The notes under the pieces: generated by a model
The model's database searches: none
Seen by the model: the letters and a program-made list of their open reading frames with translations, nothing else
What the model was told of the DNA's origin: nothing
Shown here: positions 19,209 to 28,037 of the stretch, one piece after another
Numbering within the stretch: the first letter of the stretch is position 1
Layout: every line of letters begins with the position of its first letter
Program-made: the position numbers and the translations under genes
Source: Candidatus Poribacteria bacterium
Lineage (GTDB): Bacteria; Poribacteria; WGA-4E; WGA-3G
Assembly: GCA_028820845.1 (NCBI GenBank)
Contig: JAPPII010000013.1
Coordinates: forward strand, 1-64,000
Direction of reading: 5' to 3'
Length of the DNA stretch: 64,000 nucleotides

Positions 19209-21956
19209 CTAACGTGCACGTTTTTTGGCGGCTAATAATCGGGTCATCGTTGCTTCTGCAGGTTGTGGAGGTATTGTGTCTGCTGGGACGCGTTGGTCCG
19301 AAGGTGCAACGCTCACAGGTGTACCTATTGTTTGGGGACTGATCGATTCGTCAATAAGTTTTCCGCGCAATTGCTCAAAAAACGCAGTCAAATGTCTATT
19401 TGTTATGCTGAAACGCCGAAGAATCATCTCTAATACGAACAAGAGAACCGCAGCGACTAACAACACTCGTGCCAGTGAGACCTCCTTCTCGACGGGTGTA
19501 CCTGCCGGTTTCGTTATCTGAGTCGGTGTCGGTTCATAAATACCAGTCGTGCCAGCAGCAAGCATCTTTAGCAGAACCGTATTGACTTCAAATTCGGCGT
19601 ATTCTGCCGGGTAAGAGAGCGACAAAACTTCGGTACGCCTGTGGGCATCGCCTTCACGCTGAGCAGTAACAATATAGGCACCACTGTTGGGCATCTGAAA
19701 TGTGCCGCTGTAACGCGTCGGTGTTCCCTGTTGCATTTCAACCGATTCGCTTGTACCATCCGGGCCTACAACGTGAAGTTTATACGATGCTTGCGACGCT
19801 GTGCGTGTATCAATATTGGCTTGCGCCACACCGTGCCGAAGTGATACCGAGAGATCGAAATCAGCATCCGTATCTGTTGCTGGAAGTACCCAGTTGATAG
19901 TCTGTCCCCAAAACTTCCCAAAGTTTTCCCACGAAATCCACGCTTTCGCCCATACGGGTTGAGCGTCTGATGTCCACGCAACCGATTTCCCCAATCCGAA
20001 ATTCCAACCTGCAAGGATCGGTTCGTCTTTGTGTGAGCGGATGAAAACTTGGGAGGCTCCCTTTTCTGTTGTTGAAACGTAACCCAGAAGTTCCGGAGGT
20101 GTGTCGATGCCTGCAACAATCGGTTCTTCTGGAACAGCAATAACAGGTTGAAAGGGTTCTTGAACGATGTAACGCCGGGTCTCTCGGACGGCTTCTGTCA
20201 AGACCTCCGGCAGCTGCTGGATATTTTCAACAAAAACAGGATGTCCACCGCCTGTTTCTGCGACTTTCGTAAGGAGTTGTCTATTGGCATCGCCTATTGC
20301 TATTGTTGTGAGGCTGATGCGTGCCTCAGCGATCTGCGCTGCGAGTTCAAGAAAAGCAGATTCCGCACCATCGGATTTACCGTCGGATAAGAGGACGATA
20401 TGCTTCCGTTTTGCCTCGTTTGCTTTGAGCATCTCGTACGCCTTCTCAGTGGCATCTTTTATCTTCGTAGTGCCACCCGTTGGACGGAGTTTGCTCACGG
20501 CAAAGATCAGCGCATTCTGGTCGGAAATGAGGTCAGAAATGCGATGAACATCAGTATTGAAACCGAGGATGCCAGCCATATCTTCTTCGTCGAGGTTACG
20601 GATACCGGTACGGACCCCTTCAATGGCGAGTTGGATTTTCTGTCGCGCCCCGACGTAGTTCGCCATACTCCCCGATGTATCCAGCACAAAGACAATAGCG
20701 ACAGCGTCCTTGCGTTCACGTGGGGTCATCTCTATCGGGAGTGTCCGTTCCAACGCCGTATCGGTATAGCCGCCAGGTCCATAGGCACGCCTTCCACCGA
20801 TAACAACCAATCCGTGTCCGAGGTCGCGGACGTAATTTTCGATGTGTTGTTGTTGTTCCACCGAAAGCGCATCTGCAGGGACGTTGTTCAGTATCAGAAC
20901 ATCGCTGCGTTGGAGTGCTACAAGTTCTGTCGGCATCTCCGTTGCGAACATTACCTCCACACTGAAGCCATTTTCCTCAAGAACGGTTTTAAGGGGCGTA
21001 GTGTTTGACAAATTACCTTCTGTGTATACGGTAACCTGGGGTTTGTCCTGAATTTGCACAACGGCATCCGCCTGATTGTTTTCTGGAATTTCATCGGTTA
21101 CGTTCAACTTCAGTCGGTACGTATGACTTCCTTCTTCCGAAATCTGTTCTGTCAGTAAAGAGCGTACATATCTGCCGCTCGGTAATGTCCATTCAAATTC
21201 GTCAATCGGGGTGTCTTCGCGATAGAGGGTGGCGTTCAGGTTTGGGATACTCCCGTCGGTTTCAATCACTACGTCGATTCCAAAATGTTGTCCTTTGTGG
21301 ACTTCAGCGGGGAGTTGCAGCTGCACCACTTGAACGGCATCCTTGATAGTTTCGAGTGGGATTGTTAATATTTCAACATCGCTTGCAGAGAGCAGCGGTA
21401 GGTAGTCTTTGATGGGTGTCCCGCCAGCGTTATGTATGCCGTCGCTGAACAGTACGATCCGTCGATGATAATTGTCTGGCAAGAGGGCAATTGCGCGTTT
21501 GAGTGCTGTGAGGATATCCGTGCCGTCTCGCTGGAACGTCTGTTCCGCGAGTGTTTCCACTGACGCTACAGACGCATCTGCAACGGGTAGGTCTTGTTTA
21601 GAACGGATTTCTCGTAGGATAGCGGTCTCCCTCGCGAAGTTGATAATACCGAACCGATCAGTAGGTTTTAAACTCGCGACAGCGGCGTTTATCTTTTTGA
21701 GTGCCTTTTCGTGTTGTATAGATGGGATGCTTTCGGAGGTATCAATCAGGAAAACGACTGCGAGACGTTGTTCTTTATGGGTTCGGTGCAGATCGGCTAA
21801 GGCGAAGATAGCGCATAAAAGCGCGGTACCTCTGAGGAAGAAGATCGCGCTTTTTCGCCACTGCGCTGTGCTGCGGTGTGCCCGTCGTTGCAGAAAAATT
21901 AGTAACGGGATTGCAGCGAGTAGAATTAAGAAAAGGGGTGCTCGGAAATCAAACAT
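19209..21956 (-). CDS. Large VWA-domain membrane protein (BatA/GATase-like)
   Basis: 915 residues. N-terminal hydrophobic segments (FDFRAPLFLILLAAIPLLIF, then FFLRGTALLCAIFALADL) match the BatA/aerotolerance type. A first VWA domain has the MIDAS start VVFLIDTSESIPS; a beta-sandwich follows; a ThuA/GATase-like domain (DVLILNNVPADALS, GLVVIGGRRAYGPGGY) precedes a second VWA domain with a complete MIDAS (FVLDTSGSMAN, GGTTKIKD, LLSDGKSDG). A transmembrane segment (VLLVAAVLLFVLEMILRR) lies near the C-terminus. Such proteins are thought to work as membrane-anchored metal-dependent protein-binding scaffolds; the ligand is unknown. No MoxR ATPase is adjacent. Convergent with the PhoX-like gene. Confidence 0.9.
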   Translation of the reverse strand: MFDFRAPLFLILLAAIPLLIFLQRRAHRSTAQWRKSAIFFLRGTALLCAIFALADLHRTHKEQRLAVVFLIDTSESIPSIQHEKALKKINAAVASLKPTDRFGIINFARETAILREIRSKQDLPVADASVASVETLAEQTFQRDGTDILTALKRAIALLPDNYHRRIVLFSDGIHNAGGTPIKDYLPLLSASDVEILTIPLETIKDAVQVVQLQLPAEVHKGQHFGIDVVIETDGSIPNLNATLYREDTPIDEFEWTLPSGRYVRSLLTEQISEEGSHTYRLKLNVTDEIPENNQADAVVQIQDKPQVTVYTEGNLSNTTPLKTVLEENGFSVEVMFATEMPTELVALQRSDVLILNNVPADALSVEQQQHIENYVRDLGHGLVVIGGRRAYGPGGYTDTALERTLPIEMTPRERKDAVAIVFVLDTSGSMANYVGARQKIQLAIEGVRTGIRNLDEEDMAGILGFNTDVHRISDLISDQNALIFAVSKLRPTGGTTKIKDATEKAYEMLKANEAKRKHIVLLSDGKSDGAESAFLELAAQIAEARISLTTIAIGDANRQLLTKVAETGGGHPVFVENIQQLPEVLTEAVRETRRYIVQEPFQPVIAVPEEPIVAGIDTPPELLGYVSTTEKGASQVFIRSHKDEPILAGWNFGLGKSVAWTSDAQPVWAKAWISWENFGKFWGQTINWVLPATDTDADFDLSVSLRHGVAQANIDTRTASQASYKLHVVGPDGTSESVEMQQGTPTRYSGTFQMPNSGAYIVTAQREGDAHRRTEVLSLSYPAEYAEFEVNTVLLKMLAAGTTGIYEPTPTQITKPAGTPVEKEVSLARVLLVAAVLLFVLEMILRRFSITNRHLTAFFEQLRGKLIDESISPQTIGTPVSVAPSDQRVPADTIPPQPAEATMTRLLAAKKRAR

Positions 21957-22289
21957 AATATTTAGCCGTCAGCAGTCAGGTCGCCTACTGCGTAGGCTTT
22001 CAGCGGTCAGCAGGGCGTTTGCTTATTAGAGCGTCTTTTCATGATACAAGTTAAGTTACTGACATCTTAGTGTGCAGCGGAACGTCCTGAAAGCGGAACA
22101 GCCTGACAACCAGCAGCGATCAACGAAGTTCTTCAAAATATGCTTCTGCTGTTTGTGTTTCCGCGGCATGTGACATGTTGTAACGCTGGCACAACGCGAT
22201 TTCGCCTTGCTGAAATCCTTAGCTTGCCGCCAGTCGGATAAAACGCAAGTGTTTTATCCGTTGACATAATTTCTTACCTCAATTTTGCA
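21957..22289. other. Non-coding gap with hairpin and coding relic
   Basis: 333 bases between two minus-strand genes. It holds a GTCAGCAG-type low-complexity repeat (21967-22015), a perfect 10-bp stem hairpin at 22235-22260 (CGGATAAAAC / GTTTTATCCG) that could end the MFS transcript although no T tract follows, and on the minus strand a short frame 22120-22215 reading ALCQRYNMSHAAETQTAEAY before a stop. That frame has no usable start and looks like the tail of a lost small gene. Confidence 0.4.
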
Positions 22290-23615
22290 CTATGTAGAAT
22301 TTTGTCCCATTGCTTCCGCGTCTGCTTGATACTTCTGCTCGTCGAATAACGCAATGAAGGCAATTGCGGCAAAGACTGTTACAACGATAGGCACCATGAA
22401 GATTTTTGCCCAGGCGTGTCCACCGTCAGCGTAGGCGAAAAAGTCGTGGACGCGTCCGCTGATGATATGTCCGACTAACATCCCGAACCCGTTGGTAACA
22501 AAAAGGAGCAGGGATTGAGAACTCGCTCGGATATCTTGTGAACTCAACCGCTCTACTGCAATCATTCCACCAACGAAGAAGAACGAGTAACAGATCCCGT
22601 GTAGGGTTTGCGCGCCAACAACTAACCACACCGGTTGACCTATGGCGAAAATGGCGTACCGAACGGGCCACGCGAGGATCCCCAAGAAGATTGTCCACCG
22701 CATCCCAAACCACCGTAGGCACGGGAATAGGAGGAGCATAAGTGCAACCTCAGCAACTTGTCCGAGGCTCATTGCAAAATTGGCACTACTCCCTGCCAAT
22801 CCAACGCCATGCTCTGCTTCGGTTAGGAAGAGATAGGTCAAGTTGTAATAGAAGGGAAGTTCAATGGCAACAACGAAGGAGATAATCAGAAGCACAGCGA
22901 AATTTCGGTTTGAGACGAGAGAGAACGCTTCAAGAAATGCATACGGGTTCTTTGCCTCTTTGCTTGGCGGTGTGTTGGGAAGTGTCAGGCAGTAGATGCC
23001 CATAATAAAGGAAAGGATGGCACCGAAGAAGAGGCAGTCGGAGACAGCCCCATCAAGAAGGTGATTGATGAGAAAAGAAACAACATTACCTAAGAAGGAG
23101 AACCAGTCAGAGATGAATGAAAGGTTTATCGCTTGGCCTTCGCAGTACCGTAGATACAGGCTCAACGCCCAATTAATCGCAATCCAGCCAAACGTCCCAA
23201 AGACCCGAATATTACCAAATTTATCTGATTGTCCCATGTGGTGGAAAGCGATAGCGTTGGTCAGTGCGATCGTGGGCATGTAGAGGACGGCATGCAGGAA
23301 AATCGCGCCCCACATCATCGGGAAGCTTGTCTGTCTCCAGGCGAAAAGCAGACAGACACCGCCGAGTAAGTGTGAGATCGCTGCGAACACCTGAGCAGGC
23401 ATTAATCGGTCCGCAATCCAGCCAGCGATGATTGGAGAAATCATTGAACCGATGGCGGTCGTGCCGAAGACGTAGCTAATCTGTTTGCCGGTGAATCCGA
23501 GGTTTTGCATGTGTCCAGCAATAAGTACTGCCCATGCGCCCCATATAGCGAACTGGAGAAACATCATCCCTGACAAGCGCACGTAAGTTCCGAATCCTGT
23601 TTGTCTATTTTCCAT
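22290..23615 (-). CDS. MFS transporter, nucleoside:H+ symporter type
   Basis: 441 residues with about 12 hydrophobic segments, inner membrane. The N-terminus (LSGMMFLQFAIWGAWAVLI, SYVFGTTAIGSMISPIIAGW) and the NIRVFGTFGWIAINW region fit the NHS family (NupG/XapB-like) of proton-coupled nucleoside transporters, common in Planctomycetes and related phyla, where the substrates are often unknown. No ribosome-binding site is obvious before the ATG. Neighbours give no pathway, though a nicotinamidase-like hydrolase lies upstream on the same strand 90 bp away, so nucleoside or nicotinamide salvage is possible. Confidence 0.87.
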   Translation of the reverse strand: MENRQTGFGTYVRLSGMMFLQFAIWGAWAVLIAGHMQNLGFTGKQISYVFGTTAIGSMISPIIAGWIADRLMPAQVFAAISHLLGGVCLLFAWRQTSFPMMWGAIFLHAVLYMPTIALTNAIAFHHMGQSDKFGNIRVFGTFGWIAINWALSLYLRYCEGQAINLSFISDWFSFLGNVVSFLINHLLDGAVSDCLFFGAILSFIMGIYCLTLPNTPPSKEAKNPYAFLEAFSLVSNRNFAVLLIISFVVAIELPFYYNLTYLFLTEAEHGVGLAGSSANFAMSLGQVAEVALMLLLFPCLRWFGMRWTIFLGILAWPVRYAIFAIGQPVWLVVGAQTLHGICYSFFFVGGMIAVERLSSQDIRASSQSLLLFVTNGFGMLVGHIISGRVHDFFAYADGGHAWAKIFMVPIVVTVFAAIAFIALFDEQKYQADAEAMGQNST

Positions 23616-23705
23616 TTTTTAATTTCTTACTCCTGGACTGTCCTCCACTTCGTTTCGGACAGATTTTCGATCATTCTAAGCCTTCTTCAGTAATGACCCA
23701 AGTTG

Positions 23706-24743
23706 CTACTTAACCCACTCCGCAATCATCTCTGTTGACTGCACCACATGCATCCCTGCATCCGAAACTTTGGCAAAAACAGCGTCTGCAGGTTCTGTAT
23801 AGTCCACTATACCTGGCACAACAACGGGTGAAGTTAGGTCATCCACAAGATAGATTTTCTTTGCCAATTCAATATCCGTTTGCTGAATCTCTTCGAGCAA
23901 GTCGCTAACGGTCCATGCGACGCAGTGGCTTTTTGCCTGTCCAGCGACAATCACTCGATCGTATTCGAGAAGCATTTGTAGGAAGGTGGTGTTTCTTTCA
24001 GCGATCGGTTTTCCATCGGCATCGTTAAGGACTTCCGGACGCAAGACGGAATAGTTTTCCGTTAACGGATTCTGTCCTTTAATTTCGTAATGTATCTGTG
24101 TCTTACGTGCGATTGTATGGAAAAAGCAGGCTTCATCAACAGCAGAGACAACGGCATGCCCAATCCCACCGAGCATTGCATGGTAGGGCCATATCGCAAG
24201 CGGGTATTTCCCCTCTGCTGTGAGGGTTTTGACATAGTGTTCACCGTAAGCCTTGAGCCATTCGTACCGATTTTGGTCTCCCATCAGGCTTTCCGCAACC
24301 GCAGGATTGACGCGCCATTTACCTGTTTCGATGTCTTCTTGTGTAATCAGGGTCTGTAGGGGTGTGGGGTGTTCACCGGCATCGTTGATCCAGAAGACTT
24401 CGTGAAATATCTGCATCGCTGTGTGTGTATCCATCGTGCAAGCGATTTTGCTGATATTTGGTAGATTGCGATAGATGAATTGACACAAGCGGATATTATC
24501 TTCTACGGCACCATTCCCAGATCTTCCACCAACGAAAAGTTCGTAGTCCGGGATACAGAATGTATTTTGGACATCGACGAGTAGCAGAAACGTCCGAAAC
24601 GTATCCTCCGATGCCGGGCGGATTGCGTGTTTCCGTGCCCACTCTTGTGCTTCACCTTGGCGTTCTTGATAGGGAATCCGCCAAACTTTGTCTACCCGAT
24701 CTGCATCGAAATGTGGTGGGAGTGGGAGTTGTAGTGTAGGCAT
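23706..24743 (-). CDS. Isochorismatase-family cysteine hydrolase, nicotinamidase-like
   Basis: 345 residues, longer than the usual 200. Catalytic residues can be placed: D57 in LLVDVQNTF, metal-site D105/H107 and H114 in MDTHTAMQIFH, WPYH at 185-188, and the nucleophile C274 in AGQAKSHCVAW. The D/H/H metal set is the nicotinamidase pattern (nicotinamide to nicotinate, NAD salvage), but the insert of about 120 residues between metal site and cysteine loop makes the substrate uncertain. AGGAG precedes the ATG with good spacing. Cytoplasmic, no signal. Confidence 0.85.
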   Translation of the reverse strand: MPTLQLPLPPHFDADRVDKVWRIPYQERQGEAQEWARKHAIRPASEDTFRTFLLLVDVQNTFCIPDYELFVGGRSGNGAVEDNIRLCQFIYRNLPNISKIACTMDTHTAMQIFHEVFWINDAGEHPTPLQTLITQEDIETGKWRVNPAVAESLMGDQNRYEWLKAYGEHYVKTLTAEGKYPLAIWPYHAMLGGIGHAVVSAVDEACFFHTIARKTQIHYEIKGQNPLTENYSVLRPEVLNDADGKPIAERNTTFLQMLLEYDRVIVAGQAKSHCVAWTVSDLLEEIQQTDIELAKKIYLVDDLTSPVVVPGIVDYTEPADAVFAKVSDAGMHVVQSTEMIAEWVK

Positions 24744-24869
24744 TGTGATGCTCCTATTTCGCGACTCGTTTGTTAGCAGGTAGCGAACGCCCTAACTGCT
24801 GTCTGCTAATTACTGATCTCTGAATGCCCTAATTTTATAGCATGTCGCGGTTTTTATCAACAAAATTGG

Positions 24870-24899
24870 TTGATGTACGTCAAAGAGGTGTGCTACAAT
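24870..24899 (+). promoter_or_regulatory. Candidate sigma70 promoter
   Basis: TTGATG, an 18-base spacer, TACAAT; about 55 bases before the ATG of the pseudo-receiver gene. It faces away from the hydrolase gene. Confidence 0.5.
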
Positions 24900-24952
24900 A
24901 GAAAGCAGTAATCGATTCCTATTTTTTTGACCAAAGGGCTTGCAGAAACAAA

Positions 24953-25552
24953 ATGCGAAAATTTTTTAAGCCACTCCCAGATTTGGAAGAGAGACTTGAC
25001 GATGTCAACGAGCGGGTGAGGCGGGCGCGTCGAACCTTGGATTGGCGGACTCGGGAGGCACGTATTCCCCTTGATATTCAAGAGGATTTCGGCATCTCTG
25101 AATTACAAGGCGATGTGATGTTCCTCTCAAGGAACGAGGATTTACATTATAAGGTGAGGGATCTCGTTCATTCTGCAGGCTACGGATGCGATATTCCAGA
25201 ACGCACTGGAGAAGCCATCGGTATGCTGAAGGTGGCAAAATATCAGATGGTAATCCCTGATTGTTTGCGGCGCTCGCGCTGGAGACTCTTTGAATATGTT
25301 GAGAGGTATCAGCCTCACGTGAAAATTGTTCCTATTGTCCGTAATAACAATGCCGGACGACACGTGATGCGTTTGGGCAGCTACAGTTTTCTATTAGGAC
25401 GCGATTTCGATCCAGAGCAGTTGCGTACCTGTCTGATGAGTTCACTTCAGTTACGACATGAGGTTTGTTGGTTGTTGGCGCATGGAGAACGCTGCAATCG
25501 CTCGTGTATTGACGGTTTTGAATCTGATGAAGACATTAGAGACCTGGAATGA
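24953..25552 (+). CDS. Receiver-like (response-regulator-fold) protein without output domain
   Basis: 199 residues. After a charged N-terminal helix (about 8-35) the sequence GDVMFLSRNEDLHYKVRDLV, EAIGMLKVAKYQMVIPDC, VKIVPIV and SYSFLLGRDFDPEQLRTCL follows the order of a receiver domain, with D in VIPDC at the phosphoacceptor place. The acidic pair of strand 1 is replaced by SRNED and the strand-5 lysine is not evident, so phosphorylation is doubtful. The C-terminal tail has paired cysteines (HGERCNRSCIDG). No kinase is nearby. Similarity is by pattern only; treat as a conserved protein of unknown role. Confidence 0.6.
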   Translation: MRKFFKPLPDLEERLDDVNERVRRARRTLDWRTREARIPLDIQEDFGISELQGDVMFLSRNEDLHYKVRDLVHSAGYGCDIPERTGEAIGMLKVAKYQMVIPDCLRRSRWRLFEYVERYQPHVKIVPIVRNNNAGRHVMRLGSYSFLLGRDFDPEQLRTCLMSSLQLRHEVCWLLAHGERCNRSCIDGFESDEDIRDLE

Positions 25553-25558
25553 TGCCCA

Positions 25559-25582
25559 GTGCGGTTGGGAAACCGCACCTAC
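25559..25582. repeat. REP-like hairpin
   Basis: GTGCGGTT / AACCGCAC stem with GGGA loop, followed by CTAC (GTAG 5' of the hairpin on the minus strand). Lies 6 bases after the stop of the receiver-like gene, where it can also stabilise the mRNA end. Nearly the same stem as the copy at 51198-51221. Confidence 0.65.
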
Positions 25583-25623
25583 CCAGTCTGATGAGGCGTG
25601 CTTAACGTTATATCTGATCAAAT

Positions 25624-26151
25624 ATGGCAACAAATTTAGAGTTCAAGGCACAGTGTCAGTCGCTTGAGAGTTTCTATCCAAGATTGGCTGACTTAAATGC
25701 AACATATCATGAAACTGTGCGTCAAATTGATACGTATTTTTATGTACCGTCGGAAAAGTGCCAACCTCGTCTTAAACTACGTGAAATTGATGAGATAACA
25801 GAGGCGTGGCTCATCTATTATGAACGTCCGAACATGGAGGCGTCCCGCTACAGTCAGTACCAACTCTGTGAGATCGTTAATCCCGTAACCCTCAAAGCGT
25901 TCCTAACCGCCGCGCTGGGTATCAAAGCAATTGTCAAGAAACAGCGAGAACTTTGGATGTTCAATCACACGCGTATCCACCTTGATACGGTTGCTGATTT
26001 AGGGCAATTCGTTGAATTGGAGACGGTGTTTCAGGGACAAACTAAAACTGAAGCCGTAAACGAACATCAACACGTTAAAACCATACTTCGCTTAGACACT
26101 ACCGACCCGGTTGCTGTTTCCTACAGCGATCTCATTGTGCAAAGGTCGTGA
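25624..26151 (+). CDS. CYTH-domain protein (class IV adenylate cyclase/triphosphatase type)
   Basis: 175 residues with the CYTH tunnel fold: N-terminal E-x-K core in NLEFKAQC, basic LKLRE at about 56-60, KKQRELWMF and the acidic C-terminal strand FVELETVF. The family binds triphosphates: CyaB adenylate cyclases, thiamine triphosphatases and inorganic triphosphatases share it. This sequence fits the CyaB-like branch (a separate RELW and HLDTV strand), but the substrate is unproven. No ribosome-binding site is evident before the ATG at 25624. Confidence 0.82.
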   Translation: MATNLEFKAQCQSLESFYPRLADLNATYHETVRQIDTYFYVPSEKCQPRLKLREIDEITEAWLIYYERPNMEASRYSQYQLCEIVNPVTLKAFLTAALGIKAIVKKQRELWMFNHTRIHLDTVADLGQFVELETVFQGQTKTEAVNEHQHVKTILRLDTTDPVAVSYSDLIVQRS

Positions 26152-26195
26152 CTGATTTGGGTGACACTATCTCATAGAGACCGGAGGGATTTGAG

Positions 26196-26369
26196 ATGGA
26201 CGGTTCAATATATCAAAAGATTTTGGAAACTTACACGGATGCGGATCGTGCGAAACGGGGCAAACTCCTAAGGATCTACTTGCACATTCCGTCTTTACCA
26301 CAATTGCGGGCGCGCCGAGCATTGTTAGCAGAATTAAAAAGGACGTTCCAACGCAGGAGAGGGCAATAG
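26196..26369 (+). CDS. Small basic hypothetical protein
   Basis: 57 residues, beginning MDGSIYQKILETYTDADR and ending in a very basic FQRRRGQ. A GGAGG site lies about 10 bases upstream, so it is probably translated. Two predicted helices, no signal. It precedes a toxin-antitoxin pair by 61 bp on the same strand. Not recognised; could be a third component or an independent small gene. Confidence 0.5.
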   Translation: MDGSIYQKILETYTDADRAKRGKLLRIYLHIPSLPQLRARRALLAELKRTFQRRRGQ

Positions 26370-26430
26370 TGTATCTTCTGTGTTGTTTGTGTTAGTAGGT
26401 AATTTTTTCTTCCAAAGGAGAAATTATAGA

Positions 26431-26685
26431 ATGAATGCAACTATTGAGTTAACAACCGAACAGCTTATCGATTTTATCCAGCAGATGCCCCCAAAAGAAA
26501 AACGGGCAGTCTTGGTTGCGCTTGCAGAGAGAACCAGTGTCGGTGAAGAAGAGCGGATGAAATATGCCGAGTCGCAGGTCCGACAGCTCTGTGCATCCCG
26601 AGGATTGAATTGGGACACCATGACAGAAGAGGAACGAGAGGACTTTATTGATGACCTTGTTCATGAGGACAGGGAATGCAGCTGA
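26431..26685 (+). CDS. Antitoxin-like protein paired with a PIN toxin
   Basis: 84 residues. The frame runs back to 26380, but ATG 26431 has AAAGGAG ten bases upstream and gives MNATIELTTEQLIDFIQQMP. The sequence (IQQMPPKEKRAVLVALAER, a helical middle, then GLNWDTMTEEEREDFIDDLV) is the common antitoxin type found before PIN toxins in cyanobacteria and Planctomycetes. It overlaps the PIN gene by 10 nt, the usual coupling. Its toxin is interrupted by a stop codon, so the antitoxin may be a leftover. Confidence 0.78.
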   Translation: MNATIELTTEQLIDFIQQMPPKEKRAVLVALAERTSVGEEERMKYAESQVRQLCASRGLNWDTMTEEEREDFIDDLVHEDRECS

Positions 26686-27083
26686 TAGTAGTTTATGATA
26701 CAAATGTTTTGATATCAGGTATGATTTAGGGCGGCGTTCCCTACGATTGCATTAAACTTGCAAAGAGTGATAAAGTTGTAGGAATAACATGTTCTGAAAT
26801 ACTTGATGAGTTTGAAGAAAAGTTGACTACCAAGTTAAATGTCCCTCCATTGCAGATCTCGGAAATAGTTACGAATCTCCTCAGTTTTCTTCGGACGGTG
26901 AGAATTCCCAACCAACTCCGAGGGGTCACCACGGATCCTGATGACGACAAGATAATAGAGTGTGCTATTGTCGCTGGTGCTACTCACATCGTTACTGGTG
27001 ATCGAAAGCATCTCCTTCCTCTCCAAAGTTATCAAGATATTCTTATTGTCAGAGCAGCAGATATTCTCGTGCAATTACGGTAA
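26676..27083 (+). pseudogene. PIN-family toxin interrupted by an in-frame TAG
   Basis: The frame starts with ATG 26676 inside the antitoxin gene and reads MQLIVVYDTNVLISGMI, then TAG at 26727-26729, then GGVPYDCIKLAKSD and an open frame to 27083. Joined, it is a 135-residue PIN toxin (COG1569 type) with D8 (YDTNVLIS), E near CSEILDEFEE, D/D in TTDPDDDKIIECA and D in VTGDRKHL, so all acidic residues survive. The stop falls where relatives often have an aromatic or other bulky residue; TGG to TAG is one base. Either a toxin killed by a point mutation, a sequencing error, or readthrough. Confidence 0.85.
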
Positions 27084-27089
27084 AATTCC

Positions 27090-28037
27090 TTATAGCCGCG
27101 AAAGCACTGCCTGCACCAGAAGCGGAATCATCAACTCGTGGTGTCCCGTGAACGTATAGCCTTTCCCTCCCATCTCCGTCGGACGTTTGACGACATTCTC
27201 TACAGGACGATATTGCTGATTCATGTCAAAATTAGCAGTCGTGAAATGGGATACCGTATTCCCTAAATTTCGCGCGATTGTTAAAGCCTTCAAAAAGACC
27301 TCCGGCAAAATCACAGCTGAACCCAAATTGAGCACGACCCCACCTCCCTCTAATTCCTTTACCAACGCCGTCAACAGGCAAAAATCCGTAAAACTCGCAG
27401 CACCGATGGCAGCACCGTTCGCTGCAGGATGCTGGTGGATAATGTCTGTGCCGATAGCGACATGCACCGTAATTGGGACATCGTATTGGACACCGGTAGC
27501 AAGGAGACTCGCCGCGTTATAAGGCGCGTTCATCTCTACGAGCTGCTGACCTAACGCTTCGCCCATCCCCATACCTGTATCCGCAGCGTGCTGAATTGCC
27601 GTGTTCATCAAACGTCCAGTCTCCTCCCACATCCCGAATTGTCCGGTCTGAAGATACACAGAGACATCCTCAGAGGTTTCCCCGATAAGGGCAATCTCGA
27701 AATCGTGGATACTGCTCGCGCCGTTAAAGGCAAACCCGGTAATCACACCACGTTTCGCCAAAGCGATGAGGAGTGGGCTCAATCCGCATTTGATGACATG
27801 GCCACCCATCATTACGATAACGGGTTTCTTGCGCTGATGCGCTGTGACGATATCGTCGACGAGTGCTAAGAAATCTGATCCTTTGAGAATTTTCGGGAGG
27901 CTCGCTAAAAATACGGAAATATCCGTCTCTGATTCTGGCAGCGTCGCAAAATCGTGAACCGAGACTTTATTGATACGTTCCTTGAGTGGATAGGTTGTCA
28001 CGGAAGATAGATCAACCGGTGTCCGAGTTTTTTTCAT
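27090..28037 (-). CDS. Conserved deoxyhypusine-synthase-like protein
   Basis: 315 residues. Conserved blocks are clear (VIVMMGGHVIKCGLSPLL, GTDIIHQHPAANGAAIG, GGVVLNLGSAVILPEVFLKA, ENVVKRPTEMGGKGYTFTGH) and recall a bacterial family loosely annotated as deoxyhypusine synthase-like, with a glycine-rich NAD-type fold. True deoxyhypusine synthase modifies eIF5A, which bacteria lack, so the reaction is unknown. AAAGGA nine bases before ATG 28037 supports the start, which lies 26 nt inside the end of the O-antigen ligase gene. It ends 6 bp from the convergent PIN relic. Confidence 0.8.
   Translation of the reverse strand: MKKTRTPVDLSSVTTYPLKERINKVSVHDFATLPESETDISVFLASLPKILKGSDFLALVDDIVTAHQRKKPVIVMMGGHVIKCGLSPLLIALAKRGVITGFAFNGASSIHDFEIALIGETSEDVSVYLQTGQFGMWEETGRLMNTAIQHAADTGMGMGEALGQQLVEMNAPYNAASLLATGVQYDVPITVHVAIGTDIIHQHPAANGAAIGAASFTDFCLLTALVKELEGGGVVLNLGSAVILPEVFLKALTIARNLGNTVSHFTTANFDMNQQYRPVENVVKRPTEMGGKGYTFTGHHELMIPLLVQAVLSRL

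Noticed and set aside
20400-21008. 202-residue plus-strand frame
   Set aside because: Antisense to the VWA gene, whose domains are clear in the other strand; the translation is cysteine/arginine/histidine-rich as expected for a shadow.
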